From NCBI RefSeq assembly GCF_025790165.1, contig NZ_CP094970.1, positions 2,046,001 to 2,110,000 on the forward strand: 64,000 nucleotides of DNA, given 5' to 3'. Positions 42,939 to 52,375 of the stretch are shown here, piece by piece. The stretch's first letter is position 1. Each line of letters begins with the position of its first letter. A model generated the notes under the pieces. It saw only the letters and a list, made by a program, of their open reading frames with translations. It had not been told where the DNA came from and did not search any database. Both the position numbers and the translations under genes were made by a program. This stretch comes from Solicola gregarius (lineage in GTDB: Bacteria; Actinomycetota; Actinomycetes; Propionibacteriales; Nocardioidaceae).

Positions 42939-44056
42939 GGCTGGCCCCCGCGGTGCGACAGTACGCGCCGAACGCCGCGTCGTACGGATGGCGGAATCTT
43001 CGCGCGCTGATCGTGCGGGATCCGATCGACCAGCCGCGCGACGATGCTCGACGACGACCCGGGCGGCGTGGGCTGGGCGGCCGGCTGCCCGGAGCGGCGA
43101 GCGGCGAGCAGCGAGGAGTAGACGACCGCCTCGGCCTCCTCGTAGTACGCCGAATACGCTTCGCGCAACGTGTCGAGCTCGGCGTGCACGGGCGCGGACT
43201 CGACGTCCGGATCTGCCAGCAGGTTGAGCTGGTCCCAGGTCGCCGCGGCGAGGTCGCGAAGCGGTGCAGGAACCTGGACGTCGTCCCAGGTGAGGCGTAC
43301 GCGATGCAGCGAGGGGTCGATGAAGTTGTGCACCTTGCGCATCCGGTCGGCCGACGCCACCTTGACCCGCGCCAGATCGAGCTCGTCGCCGGTGCGGACG
43401 AGCGACGTCGTCCAGTCGTCGAGAAGCTCGTCGTAGCGTACGAAGACCCGCTTCGAACCGCGGGTCGACCGCTCGGTGTGCAGCATCATGTTCACCCACG
43501 CGGCCGTGCCATGTGCGTCGCCCATGCGGTTGTTGTAGTACTTCTGCTTGCTGCCCACGACCTCCGTCGGCGGGCGCAGCATCGTCGCGAAGCACGGCGT
43601 CGCACCCGCACGGATCGCGGCGACCCGCCACAGGCCGAGGAACCACGCGAGCCGTGGATCCTTCAGCACGACCTCGTCGTGCTCGGCGAACTGCTCGGAC
43701 AGCCAGTCGGTTGCCCGCTGACGTACGCCCTCGCGAGCCGTCGGCCGCCCGGCCTCGAACCACGCCCGTGGACGGGCATCCGACACCTGCACATTGGTGC
43801 GGCGGAGCAGCTCGGTGTGGAAGTCGACCAGCCACTGCGGCTCGGCGAACCCGCGCGGGTTCGTCGCATCCGGTACGACCTCCGGTTGCGGGATGTACAG
43901 GCCGAGCTCGCGCAGGATGCCCGCCAGCGTGCTCGTGCCGCTGCGTCCCGAGCCGGCGACGAACACGACGGTCCTCGCCCGATCCTGCGGCACCGCCGCG
44001 GCCTCAGGCAGTGGAACGGCCGACCCTGCCGGTGTGCTCGCGGACGGGACGCGCAT
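42935..44056 (-). CDS. PAPS-dependent sulfotransferase
   Basis: 373 residues. The 5'-phosphosulfate-binding loop is FVAGSGRSGTSTLAGIL; the 3'-phosphate region is around TMLRPPTEVVGSKQKYYNNR (TMLRPPTEVVGS). The Stf0/carbohydrate-sulfotransferase-like layout continues to a basic C-terminus (RRGVRRVLSHRGG). It would transfer sulfate from PAPS to a sugar or lipid. The next gene, on the same strand, is a glycosyltransferase, and two more sulfotransferases lie 1.8 kb away on the other strand. Confidence 0.87.
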   Translation of the reverse strand: MRVPSASTPAGSAVPLPEAAAVPQDRARTVVFVAGSGRSGTSTLAGILRELGLYIPQPEVVPDATNPRGFAEPQWLVDFHTELLRRTNVQVSDARPRAWFEAGRPTAREGVRQRATDWLSEQFAEHDEVVLKDPRLAWFLGLWRVAAIRAGATPCFATMLRPPTEVVGSKQKYYNNRMGDAHGTAAWVNMMLHTERSTRGSKRVFVRYDELLDDWTTSLVRTGDELDLARVKVASADRMRKVHNFIDPSLHRVRLTWDDVQVPAPLRDLAAATWDQLNLLADPDVESAPVHAELDTLREAYSAYYEEAEAVVYSSLLAARRSGQPAAQPTPPGSSSSIVARLVDRIPHDQRAKIPPSVRRGVRRVLSHRGGQP

Positions 44057-44278
44057 CTACGGCTCCTCTGTCGTCGCACCCTCGTGTCGCTCAACCCCTG
44101 ACAGCAGTGATCGAGCCACGACTCACCGGGGGCATTCTCCCACGACGGGCGGATCAGTGCAGTGAACCAGCAAAAGTACGAAAGCTCCCGGCCGAACTGC
44201 CTTCGGTGTGTCATGATGCGGCTTCGGAGGGGATCTCGGCCGGGCGGCTCCGGCGCACGGCCATTGAGCAGGGATGGC

Positions 44279-45832
44279 ATGGAGCACGTGCAGCATCCTC
44301 GGAGCGACCGGGTCAACGGCGCGACGCAAGGCCTTCGGCTGAGCGTCATCGTCCCGGCGTACAACGTCGCGCCGTATCTGGGCGCGTGCCTCGACAGCAT
44401 CGTCGCCCAGACGTACGCGCCCAGCGAGGTGATCGTGGTCGACGACGGGTCGACCGACGCGACCCCGGCGGTGGCGTACCAGTACGCGGCGGCGCACCCT
44501 GACGTGCGCGTCGTGACGACCGGCAATCGTGGGCTCGGCGCGGCCCGCAACCGCGGAGTCGCGGAGTCGCGCGGCGACCTGATCGCGTTCGCCGACTCCG
44601 ACGACACGGTCGCCGCAGGCGCCTACCAGAGCCTGGTTTCGGCGCTCGCCCGGTCGGGCTCCGACTTCGCGGTGGGCTCGATGCGCCGGATCGACGACGG
44701 CTCGTACGATGAGCCGGGCTGGATCCGATCGCTGCATGCGCGCCCACGTAGCGGCATCACGGTCGAGGACTACCCCGAGATGCTCGGCGATGTCTTCGCG
44801 TGGAACAAGGTGTTCCGGCGGGCCTTCTGGCATCGGCACCGGCTCTCGTTCCCCGAAGGCGTCCGGTACGAGGACCAGGTCGCCATCACCCGCGCGTACC
44901 TCGCGTCCCACGGCTTCGACGTCATCTCGCCCGTGGTGTACAACTGGCGGATCCGCACCGATGGCTCGGCGATCACCGACACCCGAGACGACCTGGACGA
45001 TCTCGTGGACCGAGTGGCCACCAAGCGCGACTCGCTGCAGCTCGTCGAGGCCTTGGGTAGCGCGACGACGCGGACGGTGTTCCGTGAACGCGTGCTGTCG
45101 GGCGACCTGTGGCGATACTTCGCACACATACCCGGATGTACGGACGCGTACTGGCAGCATCTACACGAGGCGGTCCGCGAGTTCTGGACCGACGACGAGC
45201 TCGAGCGCAGCCCGCTGTCGCTCCCGAACCGGCTCGTCGGCTGGCTCGTACGGCAAGGGCGACGTCGCCAGGCTGCCGCCATCGTGCGGTACGCGGCCGC
45301 GTGCGGAGATCGGCTGCCGACGATGGTCGCCGGTGGTGAGGTGCTGGCCGAGCTGCCGTACTGGAACGACCCGGAGGCGCAGGTGCCACTGCGGCTGTAC
45401 CGGTTGCGCGACGCTGAGCTGGGCTGGCGGGCAGCCTTGCATTCGGTACGGATGGACCAGGGCAGCCTCGTACTCGAGGGATCGGCAGGGTTCGACGCCG
45501 TCGGACTCGACGACGCGACCGCCAGCGTCGTCCTGTCCCTCGGAGTCGAGCGCCTGGTATCGCGCGTCGAGCCGGCCGCGGGGTTCAAGGCGACCTTCGA
45601 TCTTCGTCGACTCGCCGCCGCCGGCAACGGCGCCGCCGCACCAAGGGTCTGGGCGGCGTACGTACGGCTGGAGGCACGGGCCATCATGTACAAGGGTCCG
45701 TTCACGCAGGCATCGGCCGATGCGAGCGGCTACGAGGTCGTCGACGCCGCCGCCATCGAGGCCGGCTTCGGCCGGACCGGACTCACGATCACGGTGCTGC
45801 CGGCATCGGAGTACGACGAGGAGGATTCGTGA
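44279..45832 (+). CDS. Large family 2 glycosyltransferase
   Basis: 517 residues from ATG 44279 (CAGGGA upstream). The GT2 domain begins LSVIVPAYNVAPYLGACLDSIVAQTYAPSEVIVVDDGSTDATP (in pieces) with the metal site FADSDDTV and RNRGVAESRGD. The second half, ~250 residues, includes a beta-rich part with VLEGSAGFDAVGLDD, as in teichoic-acid or capsule glycosyltransferases of the TarQ/CDP-glycerol-associated type. The product is likely a cell-surface glycan. Its stop overlaps the start of the following sulfotransferase (GTGA). Confidence 0.87.
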   Translation: MEHVQHPRSDRVNGATQGLRLSVIVPAYNVAPYLGACLDSIVAQTYAPSEVIVVDDGSTDATPAVAYQYAAAHPDVRVVTTGNRGLGAARNRGVAESRGDLIAFADSDDTVAAGAYQSLVSALARSGSDFAVGSMRRIDDGSYDEPGWIRSLHARPRSGITVEDYPEMLGDVFAWNKVFRRAFWHRHRLSFPEGVRYEDQVAITRAYLASHGFDVISPVVYNWRIRTDGSAITDTRDDLDDLVDRVATKRDSLQLVEALGSATTRTVFRERVLSGDLWRYFAHIPGCTDAYWQHLHEAVREFWTDDELERSPLSLPNRLVGWLVRQGRRRQAAAIVRYAAACGDRLPTMVAGGEVLAELPYWNDPEAQVPLRLYRLRDAELGWRAALHSVRMDQGSLVLEGSAGFDAVGLDDATASVVLSLGVERLVSRVEPAAGFKATFDLRRLAAAGNGAAAPRVWAAYVRLEARAIMYKGPFTQASADASGYEVVDAAAIEAGFGRTGLTITVLPASEYDEEDS

Positions 45833-46710
45833 GCGATGCGGGTTCTGTGACACCGACCGTGGAGGCACCCCCGCTTCCCATCACCTTCTCGGTCGTCGGC
45901 GTGCAGAAGGCCGCGACCACGACCCTGTACACGTTGCTCGGCCGCCACCGCCGGATCGTGCGCGGTGAGATCAAGGAACGACACTTCTTCGACGACGAGA
46001 CCCTCGAGTGGGACCCTCCGGACTACGCCGACTACCACGCGATTCCGACCAAACCATGGCATCGGATCGCCGGCGACATGACGCCGATCTACCTGTTCTG
46101 GCCGCGGGCCCTGGAACGGATGCGTGACTACAACCCGGATATGCGCTTGATCGCCAGCTTTCGCGATCCGATCGAGCGGGCGTTCTCGCAGTGGTCGATG
46201 GAACGCGACCGCGACCCGTTCTTCCCCGACTTCGATGACGTCATCGCCGATGACCGGTTCGCTGCCCTTCCCGCGGCCGCCGCGGCCGACAGCCGAGACG
46301 TCACCATCCGTACGCACACGCTCGCGGCGCGCGGACTCTACGGGCAGCAGGTACGTCGCGGGCTCGAGTGCTTCGACCGCGACCAATGGCTGATGTTCGA
46401 CTTCCGCGACCTGGTGGGAGAGCCGACGTCGACGCTCGACCGCGTCACCGACTTCCTCGGGATCGATCGCTATCGGCGCTATCCCAGCCTGACGCGGAGC
46501 CATGCAGGGACGAGCGACCACCGTGGGGCTCCGCCGTCCGGCGACGCGATCCGCGCACTGGCCGACCTCTACGGCCCCGACCTCGCCGACTTCGAGGCGC
46601 TCTCGGGTGTCGACACGTCACCGTGGCCGACGTCGAAGGTGCTGGCGGGCGATCTCGACCCGGGCGACCTCGCCGCGCAACTCGCCAAGCGTGCCGGCCT
46701 GGTTGGCTGA
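45829..46710 (+). CDS. Sulfotransferase (sulfotransfer_1-like)
   Basis: 293 residues from GTG 45829. PAPS motifs: FSVVGVQKAATTTLYTLLG (5'-loop, with the usual GTT changed to ATT) and MRLIASFRDPIERAFSQWSMERD (3'-site RDPxxRxxSxW). RHFFDDETLEW and MTPIYLFW are typical of heparan/NodH-like sulfotransferases. It is in one transcription unit with the upstream glycosyltransferase and the next sulfotransferase (40 bp away), consistent with sulfation of the glycan made by that enzyme. Confidence 0.9.
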   Translation: MSDAGSVTPTVEAPPLPITFSVVGVQKAATTTLYTLLGRHRRIVRGEIKERHFFDDETLEWDPPDYADYHAIPTKPWHRIAGDMTPIYLFWPRALERMRDYNPDMRLIASFRDPIERAFSQWSMERDRDPFFPDFDDVIADDRFAALPAAAAADSRDVTIRTHTLAARGLYGQQVRRGLECFDRDQWLMFDFRDLVGEPTSTLDRVTDFLGIDRYRRYPSLTRSHAGTSDHRGAPPSGDAIRALADLYGPDLADFEALSGVDTSPWPTSKVLAGDLDPGDLAAQLAKRAGLVG

Positions 46711-46750
46711 GCACGCAGGCACCTCGCGGCCGTACGCGTACGCTACAGCC

Positions 46751-47461
46751 ATGCATCGCGGACCCGCGTGGCTCGGTATCGGCGCGCAGCGCAGCGGTAC
46801 GACCTGGTTGACCGATCTGTTGGTCCAGCACCCGGACGTCGGAGTGGGCACGAACGGCAAGAAGGAGCAACAGGCACTGCAGCGGATCGCCCGCGGAAGA
46901 CTCGACGAGGGCGACTACCTCGCACAGTTTCCCGACGACGGTCTCCGCCGCGGCGACTTCACCCCGCGCTACCTGAACAACGCATCCGTCCCCGCCGTCG
47001 CCTCGCGGCTCCTGCCCGACGGCGCGCCGATCGTGGTGATCCTGCGCGACCCGGTCGAACGGCTCGCGTCCGGACTGCGACGTCGGGTGAAGTATCCACG
47101 CCATGCCTGGCCGTACGAGGCGGCGCTCGCGTACGGCCAGTGGTGCGGGATGTACGCGCCGCAACTCGACCTGTGGGCGGGAGTCGTCGGCGCCGAACGG
47201 ATTCGCGTCTACACCTATGAGGCTGTGCGTCACGACCCGGCACCCGCGTGCGCCGACATCTGGGGCGCGGTGGGACTTCCGCCGGCGCCACTCACGGAGG
47301 TGTCCGCACCGTCGTCGTCATCGGCCGGCGAGTTCGTTTGGGAGTGGCCGGATGGGCTGCAGGCAGCCGTCACCGCGTTGTACCGACCGCAGCTCGACGA
47401 GCTCGCCGAGCGGTGGGGCGTACGCACCGACCTCTGGCCGAACTTCGCCGAGACGAGCTAA
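46751..47461 (+). CDS. Sulfotransferase (compact)
   Basis: 236 residues from ATG 46751. PAPS motifs: AWLGIGAQRSGTTWLTDLLVQHP and PIVVILRDPVERLASGLRRR; the PRYLNNASVPAVASRLLP segment resembles the related enzyme upstream. It is short for the family, missing part of the C-terminal helices. It follows the other sulfotransferase after 40 bp on the same strand, so two sulfate positions on one product are plausible. Its stop overlaps the convergent response regulator gene by 4 bp. Confidence 0.87.
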   Translation: MHRGPAWLGIGAQRSGTTWLTDLLVQHPDVGVGTNGKKEQQALQRIARGRLDEGDYLAQFPDDGLRRGDFTPRYLNNASVPAVASRLLPDGAPIVVILRDPVERLASGLRRRVKYPRHAWPYEAALAYGQWCGMYAPQLDLWAGVVGAERIRVYTYEAVRHDPAPACADIWGAVGLPPAPLTEVSAPSSSSAGEFVWEWPDGLQAAVTALYRPQLDELAERWGVRTDLWPNFAETS

Positions 47462-48144
47462 CGAGAGCCGTTCGTCTCGTCGGGTACGACGATGCCGTGG
47501 TCGAACGCGTACACGACCGCGGCGGCGCGGTCACGCAGCCCGAGCTTGGTGAAGATGCGGCCGATGTGGCTCTTGACCGTCAGTTCCGAGATGTGCAGTG
47601 TGCCGGCGATCTCGGCATTCGACAGGCCCCGCCCGATCGCCTGCAACACCTCGTACTCGCGGGTGGTCAACGCCTCGCTCGGTGCAGACTGCCGCGTCGG
47701 CGGCGCACTTCGATAGGTCGTGAGTACGCGCGTGGTGACGGCCGGGTCGAGCCAGGACTCGCCGCCGGCCACGGTGCGTACCGCGCGGATCAGGTCCTCG
47801 GCCGGCGAGTCCTTGAGCACGAATCCCGCCGCACCCGCGCGCAGCGCACCGGACAGCATCTCGTCATCGTCGAACGTCGTGAGTGCGAGCACGGCGGGCG
47901 CGGTGGAGTCCGCGCGTAGTCGTCGGGTGGCCTCGATCCCGTCAACGCCCTTCATCCGCAGGTCCATGACCACGACGTCGGCGGGCTGGCCGGCGAGTGC
48001 ATCGGGCACGTCGGCCCCGTCCGCGCACTCGGCGACGATCTCGAAGCCGTCGCGTCGGCGCAGGATCCTGCGCAGGCCGGAGCGTACGAGCTCCTGGTCG
48101 TCGACCAGGAGTACGCGGATCGAGGGATTCGCGGACTCGCTCAC
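47458..48144 (-). CDS. NarL/FixJ-type response regulator
   Basis: 228 residues: receiver (VLLVDDQELVRSGLRRIL, phospho-Asp in VVVMDLRMKGVDG, FVLKDSPAEDL) and LuxR HTH (LTTREYEVLQAIGRGLSNAE, ISELTVKSHIGRIFTKLGL). ATG 48144 overlaps the stop of the upstream kinase gene (ATGA), so the pair forms one system. The target genes are not evident. The divergent P450 gene is 1.4 kb away from the end of this operon's promoter side. Confidence 0.94.
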   Translation of the reverse strand: MSESANPSIRVLLVDDQELVRSGLRRILRRRDGFEIVAECADGADVPDALAGQPADVVVMDLRMKGVDGIEATRRLRADSTAPAVLALTTFDDDEMLSGALRAGAAGFVLKDSPAEDLIRAVRTVAGGESWLDPAVTTRVLTTYRSAPPTRQSAPSEALTTREYEVLQAIGRGLSNAEIAGTLHISELTVKSHIGRIFTKLGLRDRAAAVVYAFDHGIVVPDETNGSR

Positions 48145-49370
48145 GGCATGACCCTTCGTACGATGCAGGTGGGATCGTCGATCGCGACCTCGGTCGCCGT
48201 GGCGTCGCCTGCCGGGACCACCATCTCGACGACCCAGTGATCGTCGTCGGGACCGGTACGACAGCCCCCACCCAGCTGCTCGGCGCGCGAGGCCATGCCG
48301 GCCAGCCCGGAGCCGTCGCCGAGCGGCGTACGCGGTTCGGGCATCGGGTTGCGTACGTGGAGCCGCGCCCGGTGTGCGTCGATATCGAGTCGCATCCGTA
48401 CCGGGGCCGACGGCGCGTGCTTCGCGACGTTCGCGAGCGACTCCTGCGCGACGCGGTAGATGCCGAGGCCAACGGCCGGAGTCAGCGACGCGAGGTCGCC
48501 GTGTTCCTCGTACGACACGGCGAGGCCGGCGGCGCGTACGTTCTCGACGAGCTCGCGCACCTCGGTGGCCGCGGGCAGTGGTTGCGTGCCGGACGGCTCG
48601 GTGGCGAGGACGCTGACCGTACGGCGGATATCGGTCATCGCCTCGCGCCCGATGCGCTCCGCATCGCGAAGCGCGTCGACCGCCTCGTCGATGTCTTCGT
48701 CTTCGGTCAGCGCCCGCCGGGCTCCCGTCACATGCAGCAGCGTGACGCTGAGCGAGTGCCCGACGAGGTCGTGGATCTCGCGGGCGATCCGCTGCCGTTC
48801 GGCGAGCGTCGCGCGCTCGCGCTCACCGGTGCGCGCGGCTCGTTCGGCAACGAGCGCACGCATCTGCCAGCGCAGCATGGCGCCGACCATGAGTCCGAGC
48901 AGGATCTCCAGTACGTGCACCGCGCGGCCGTCGAAGCCGACGACGGCGATGAGACCGATCGACAGGGCGGTCACGACCGAGCCGATCCGGACGCCATCGG
49001 TGGCCGTGATCTGCGCACCGAGGAAGGCGAGGATCGCGGGCGCCATGTCATAGGGCGCGGAGATGCCCGAGTCGTCGGCCAACAGCCAGGCCACCGATGC
49101 GAACACCAGCACGGTCATGACCCACCACGGCAGCCATTTCTGGGTGGCGAACTCGAGCAGGAACGCGCCGACGATCACGACCAGAGACAGGGCCACCGAG
49201 CGGGGCGGAAGGAGCGCGTCGCGCTGCACCAACGAGATGACGGTGAGCATCACAGTGCTGCCGGCGCAGATCGCCGGAATCCACCACGCGTACGCGAGTC
49301 CGTGCCGCGCACCACCCTCCTCGATGCGGGCCGGAAGCCCCTTCATCGCCGCGAGGATGCCGCCGTCCAT
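48141..49370 (-). CDS. Sensor histidine kinase (HisKA_3 type)
   Basis: 409 residues. Several N-terminal membrane helices (WWIPAICAGSTVMLTVISLV, SVALSLVVIVGAFLLEFA, WWVMTVLVFASVAWLLAD, VVTALSIGLIAVVGF) precede a coiled linker. The phospho-acceptor is in RIAREIHDLVGHSLSVTLLH, and the ATPase domain has AQESLANVAKHAP and GDGSGLAGMASRAEQL. Sensing is probably within the membrane because loops are short. It starts at ATG 49370 (or ATG 49346) and is co-transcribed with its regulator. It is divergent from the small gene before the P450. Confidence 0.92.
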   Translation of the reverse strand: MDGGILAAMKGLPARIEEGGARHGLAYAWWIPAICAGSTVMLTVISLVQRDALLPPRSVALSLVVIVGAFLLEFATQKWLPWWVMTVLVFASVAWLLADDSGISAPYDMAPAILAFLGAQITATDGVRIGSVVTALSIGLIAVVGFDGRAVHVLEILLGLMVGAMLRWQMRALVAERAARTGERERATLAERQRIAREIHDLVGHSLSVTLLHVTGARRALTEDEDIDEAVDALRDAERIGREAMTDIRRTVSVLATEPSGTQPLPAATEVRELVENVRAAGLAVSYEEHGDLASLTPAVGLGIYRVAQESLANVAKHAPSAPVRMRLDIDAHRARLHVRNPMPEPRTPLGDGSGLAGMASRAEQLGGGCRTGPDDDHWVVEMVVPAGDATATEVAIDDPTCIVRRVMP

Positions 49371-49430
49371 GCCTTCAGCCTAAGGAGTACGCGCGTGATC
49401 GGCATCGTCCCGTGGTGGGCAGGCCGACTC

Positions 49431-49442
49431 CTACCACGGTAG
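49431..49442. promoter_or_regulatory. Short palindrome in the kinase/P450-unit divergent region
   Basis: CTACC-AC-GGTAG is perfect; a wider CCTAC...GTAGG and GGCC...GGCC symmetry surrounds it. It lies 61 bp upstream of the kinase start and 95 bp before the small gene at 49537. A regulator site is possible; nothing further supports it. Confidence 0.35.
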
Positions 49443-49536
49443 TAGGCCGATTGCGTACCGTCGCTCGATGCCCCGGAGGGTGCCGCGGACATAGCGTCGG
49501 GTCATCGCAACGACGCGAGATGGGGAGGCGAGAACG

Positions 49537-49872
49537 ATGAGCTGGGACGAGACCCGCCGGCGCTGGCAGGCGATCCGCGAGATCACCTCGGTGATCGAGC
49601 GCGACGCGACGGGCGAGCTGCCCTGGGACGAGACGTACGCCGAGATCTTCGGCGACCGGGACAGCCTCGTGCGCGCACTCGAGTACCGGTGGACACTGAT
49701 GGTGCAGGCACAACTCGACCCGGAGCTGCCAGACGCCGTGCTCGCCGAGACGTTCCGCAAGCTCACGGTACGCAACGCGGGCCTGCTGCGGGTCCTCGAC
49801 AGATGTGCGAACGGCGAGCCGTATGCCGCCGCCACGAAACGAATGGAGGGGATCGCCGTTGTCCACGCCTGA
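49537..49872 (+). CDS. Hypothetical protein preceding a P450 gene
   Basis: 111 residues, mainly helical and charged (MSWDETRRRWQAIREITSVIERD, RDSLVRALEYRWTLMVQAQLD, FRKLTVRNAGLLRVLDRC). No family is recognised and no membrane segment is seen. GGGGAGGCGAG lies before the ATG. The P450 begins within its last 14 bases at TTG 49859, so translation is coupled; it could be a partner or regulator of that enzyme. Confidence 0.7.
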   Translation: MSWDETRRRWQAIREITSVIERDATGELPWDETYAEIFGDRDSLVRALEYRWTLMVQAQLDPELPDAVLAETFRKLTVRNAGLLRVLDRCANGEPYAAATKRMEGIAVVHA

Positions 49873-51301
49873 CAGCTCCGTCAACAACTCAGCGCCAACG
49901 CCGCACGGCTCGGCGCCCGTGCCCAAGGGTGACCCGGCCACCTGCCCGGTCGCACACGGCGGGGCGTTGCACCCGAGCGAGTCGACCGACTGGGGACCCA
50001 ACCGGCGCTCGCGGATACCCGGCCGGGTGTTCGCCACGTGGGCGTGCGGGTACGGCTTCACCCGGTGGTTCCTCCATCTGGGGGCACGTCGAGGCGATCT
50101 GTTGGCCCGGCTCGTGGTCGACCCGCAGCTGCGCGCCGATCCGTACGCGACCTATGACGAGGTACGCAAGCGCGGGCCGGTGTTCGACGGCCGGTACATC
50201 AGCGCGACGACGCGATACAAGGCGGCCAACCACATCCTGCGTAGCGACGCGTTCGGCGTTGCTGGCGGCACCGGCGGGCTGCCGGCACCGGTCGGCAGGC
50301 TGCTCGACCGGGTCGCGGAGCCGGGCGCATTGGGCCCGCTGTCGCCTCCGTCGATGCTCGCGATCGATCCGCCGGAGCACACTCGCAACCGCCGCCGGGT
50401 CTCGCGGGTGTTCACACCCAGGGCGGTCGCCCGGCTCGAGTCGAGCGTGCAGCGCGTTGCCGACGACCTCATCGATCGCATCGTCGCCTCCGGTGCAAGC
50501 GAGTTCGACCTCGTGGAGCGGTACGCCTCACAGCTCCCCGTCGCCGTGATCTCCGACATCCTCGGTGTGCCGCAGGACATGCGTCAGCGGGTCCTGCAAT
50601 GGGGCGACCATGCGGCCGTGACGCTTGATCCCGATCTCGCGTGGCGGACCTACCGCGATGCGGAGCACGACCTGCGCGCGATGTACGCCTGGTTCGACGA
50701 GCACGCGGCGTACCTGCGCCAGCATCCGGGCGAGGACCTGCTGAGTGAGCTGGCCCAGCTCGAGGGCGAGGACCGCCTCGACGACGACGAGATGCGCGCA
50801 ACGGGTCTGCTGGTGCTCGGCGCCGGCTTCGAGACGACGGTCAACCTGATCAGCAACGCGGTCGCGCTGCTGGACGCGCACCCCGACCAGCTCGCGAAGG
50901 CGCGCGGCGATGACCTGTGGGACAACGCCGTCGAGGAGGTGCTTCGATACGAGTCGCCCGTCCAGCTCACCCTGCGGGAGGCGTACGAGGACACCGACGT
51001 CGAGGGCGTACGCGTGCCGAAGGGACGCGCCATCCTGGTGATGCTCGCGGGTGCGAACCGCGATCCGGAGATCTTCACCGACCCGCATCGGTTCGACGTC
51101 GCCCGCAGCAACGCCGGCGACCATCTCGCGTTCTCGTCGGGAGTGCACTACTGCCTCGGCGCGAGTCTCGCCCGGATGGAGGCGACGGTCGGGTTGCGCA
51201 CGTTGTACGAACGCCTGCCGGACCTGCGGTTGAGCGGGCGTCCCGTGCGGAAGCCGACCCGTGTGCTCCGCGGGTACGAGCGGCTGCCCGTCGCGGCCTG
51301 A
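49859..51301 (+). CDS. Cytochrome P450
   Basis: About 480 residues from TTG 49859, where GGAGGG lies eight bases upstream; an ATG at 49805 in the same frame has no such site. The full P450 pattern is present: C-helix PPEHTRNRRRVSRVF, I-helix LVLGAGFETTVNLI, K-helix VEEVLRYESPVQ (ExxR), and haem loop FSSGVHYCLGASLARME. The N-terminus carries an extra ~50 residues (TCPVAHGG...) before the fold, as in some actinobacterial P450s. The substrate is unknown. A ferredoxin reductase of FprA type lies at the start of the window. Confidence 0.93.
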   Translation: MSTPDSSVNNSAPTPHGSAPVPKGDPATCPVAHGGALHPSESTDWGPNRRSRIPGRVFATWACGYGFTRWFLHLGARRGDLLARLVVDPQLRADPYATYDEVRKRGPVFDGRYISATTRYKAANHILRSDAFGVAGGTGGLPAPVGRLLDRVAEPGALGPLSPPSMLAIDPPEHTRNRRRVSRVFTPRAVARLESSVQRVADDLIDRIVASGASEFDLVERYASQLPVAVISDILGVPQDMRQRVLQWGDHAAVTLDPDLAWRTYRDAEHDLRAMYAWFDEHAAYLRQHPGEDLLSELAQLEGEDRLDDDEMRATGLLVLGAGFETTVNLISNAVALLDAHPDQLAKARGDDLWDNAVEEVLRYESPVQLTLREAYEDTDVEGVRVPKGRAILVMLAGANRDPEIFTDPHRFDVARSNAGDHLAFSSGVHYCLGASLARMEATVGLRTLYERLPDLRLSGRPVRKPTRVLRGYERLPVAA

Positions 51302-51393
51302 CCCCGGCCCGGCCCCTGTCTTGCCGCAGGATGCCCGAACCACGAACACGCCCCTAGCGTTGCGACGTCGGAGTCGACCGCGAAGGGGATCTC

Positions 51394-52374
51394 ATGAAGG
51401 TACGTGCACTGCTGGCATCCGCGGCCATGGTGGCCGGTGGATCGATAGCCGCGGTCGGAACGTCCGCCGCACCGGCGAGCGCCGATGCGCCGTGCGCACC
51501 GCTGCAGGTCGTCGGCGCGCCGGGAACCGGCTACGAGCTGATCTACAGCGCGCCCACGACGCTGCCAGGGGGCGGCACCGCGAATCTGCCGAGTGGGATC
51601 GACTTCACCAAGCCCGACGTGTTGATCGGACAGGTCGCGGCGAAGCTCCAACCCGAGCGCGACGCCGGCCGGATCACGTACCAGCAGGTCCCCTATCCCG
51701 CCGACATCGGCATCACCATGTCGTACCGCAAGTCGGTACGCCTCGGTACGAAGGCGACCAAGGCGTACATCGCGGTCAAGGCGCGCCAATGCCCGGGCAG
51801 CCGGTTCGCGCTCATCGGGTTCTCCCAGGGCGCTCGCGTCGCGGGCAATGTCTTGCACTCCATCGGTCAGGGCAATGGCCCGATCCGTCCGGACCGACTC
51901 GCGGTCGGCGGACTGTGGGCAGACCCCGGTCGGACGCAGAACGACCAACTGGTCGGGCCGGCCGTACCGGGCAAGGGCATCGACCGCATGCGCAAGGGCG
52001 GGTTCGGCGCGGTGAACTCGCGCACCTTCTCGGTCTGCGCGCCCGGCGACATCTACTGCTCCGCGGACGACTCGACGCTGCTGCGTGAGCTCGTACGCAA
52101 GTTCGGCAAGTCCGCACTCGCCGACACCTCGATCATCCGGCAGGGCCTGAGGATGATCCAACGCAACGGTTTCGACCTGCAGAAGTGGTCGCGTGCGTTC
52201 GGCGAGAAGAACGTTATGACGCTGATCCCGAAGGCGATCAAGACCGGGCTCGAGATCGACCGGTTCATTCGGGAGGGCAGCCACGGGCACTACCTCGTCG
52301 GCAACACCATCAGCGTCGATGGCCAGTCCTCGATCGACTGGATGACCGACCGTCTGCGCGAGGCAGCGCGCTGA
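51394..52374 (+). CDS. Secreted cutinase-like serine hydrolase
   Basis: 326 residues. Signal peptide MKVRALLASAAMVAGGSIAAV...APASA, then the cutinase/PE-PPE hydrolase fold with the nucleophile in FALIGFSQGARVAGNVLHSIGQG, and Asp/His later (CAPGDIYCSADD, GSHGHYLVGN). Mycobacterial relatives act on lipids or polyesters outside the cell. Two Cys in CSADD region and CAPL may form disulfides. It is first in a run of three exported proteins, 2 bp before the next gene. Confidence 0.87.
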   Translation: MKVRALLASAAMVAGGSIAAVGTSAAPASADAPCAPLQVVGAPGTGYELIYSAPTTLPGGGTANLPSGIDFTKPDVLIGQVAAKLQPERDAGRITYQQVPYPADIGITMSYRKSVRLGTKATKAYIAVKARQCPGSRFALIGFSQGARVAGNVLHSIGQGNGPIRPDRLAVGGLWADPGRTQNDQLVGPAVPGKGIDRMRKGGFGAVNSRTFSVCAPGDIYCSADDSTLLRELVRKFGKSALADTSIIRQGLRMIQRNGFDLQKWSRAFGEKNVMTLIPKAIKTGLEIDRFIREGSHGHYLVGNTISVDGQSSIDWMTDRLREAAR

Positions 52375-52375
52375 G

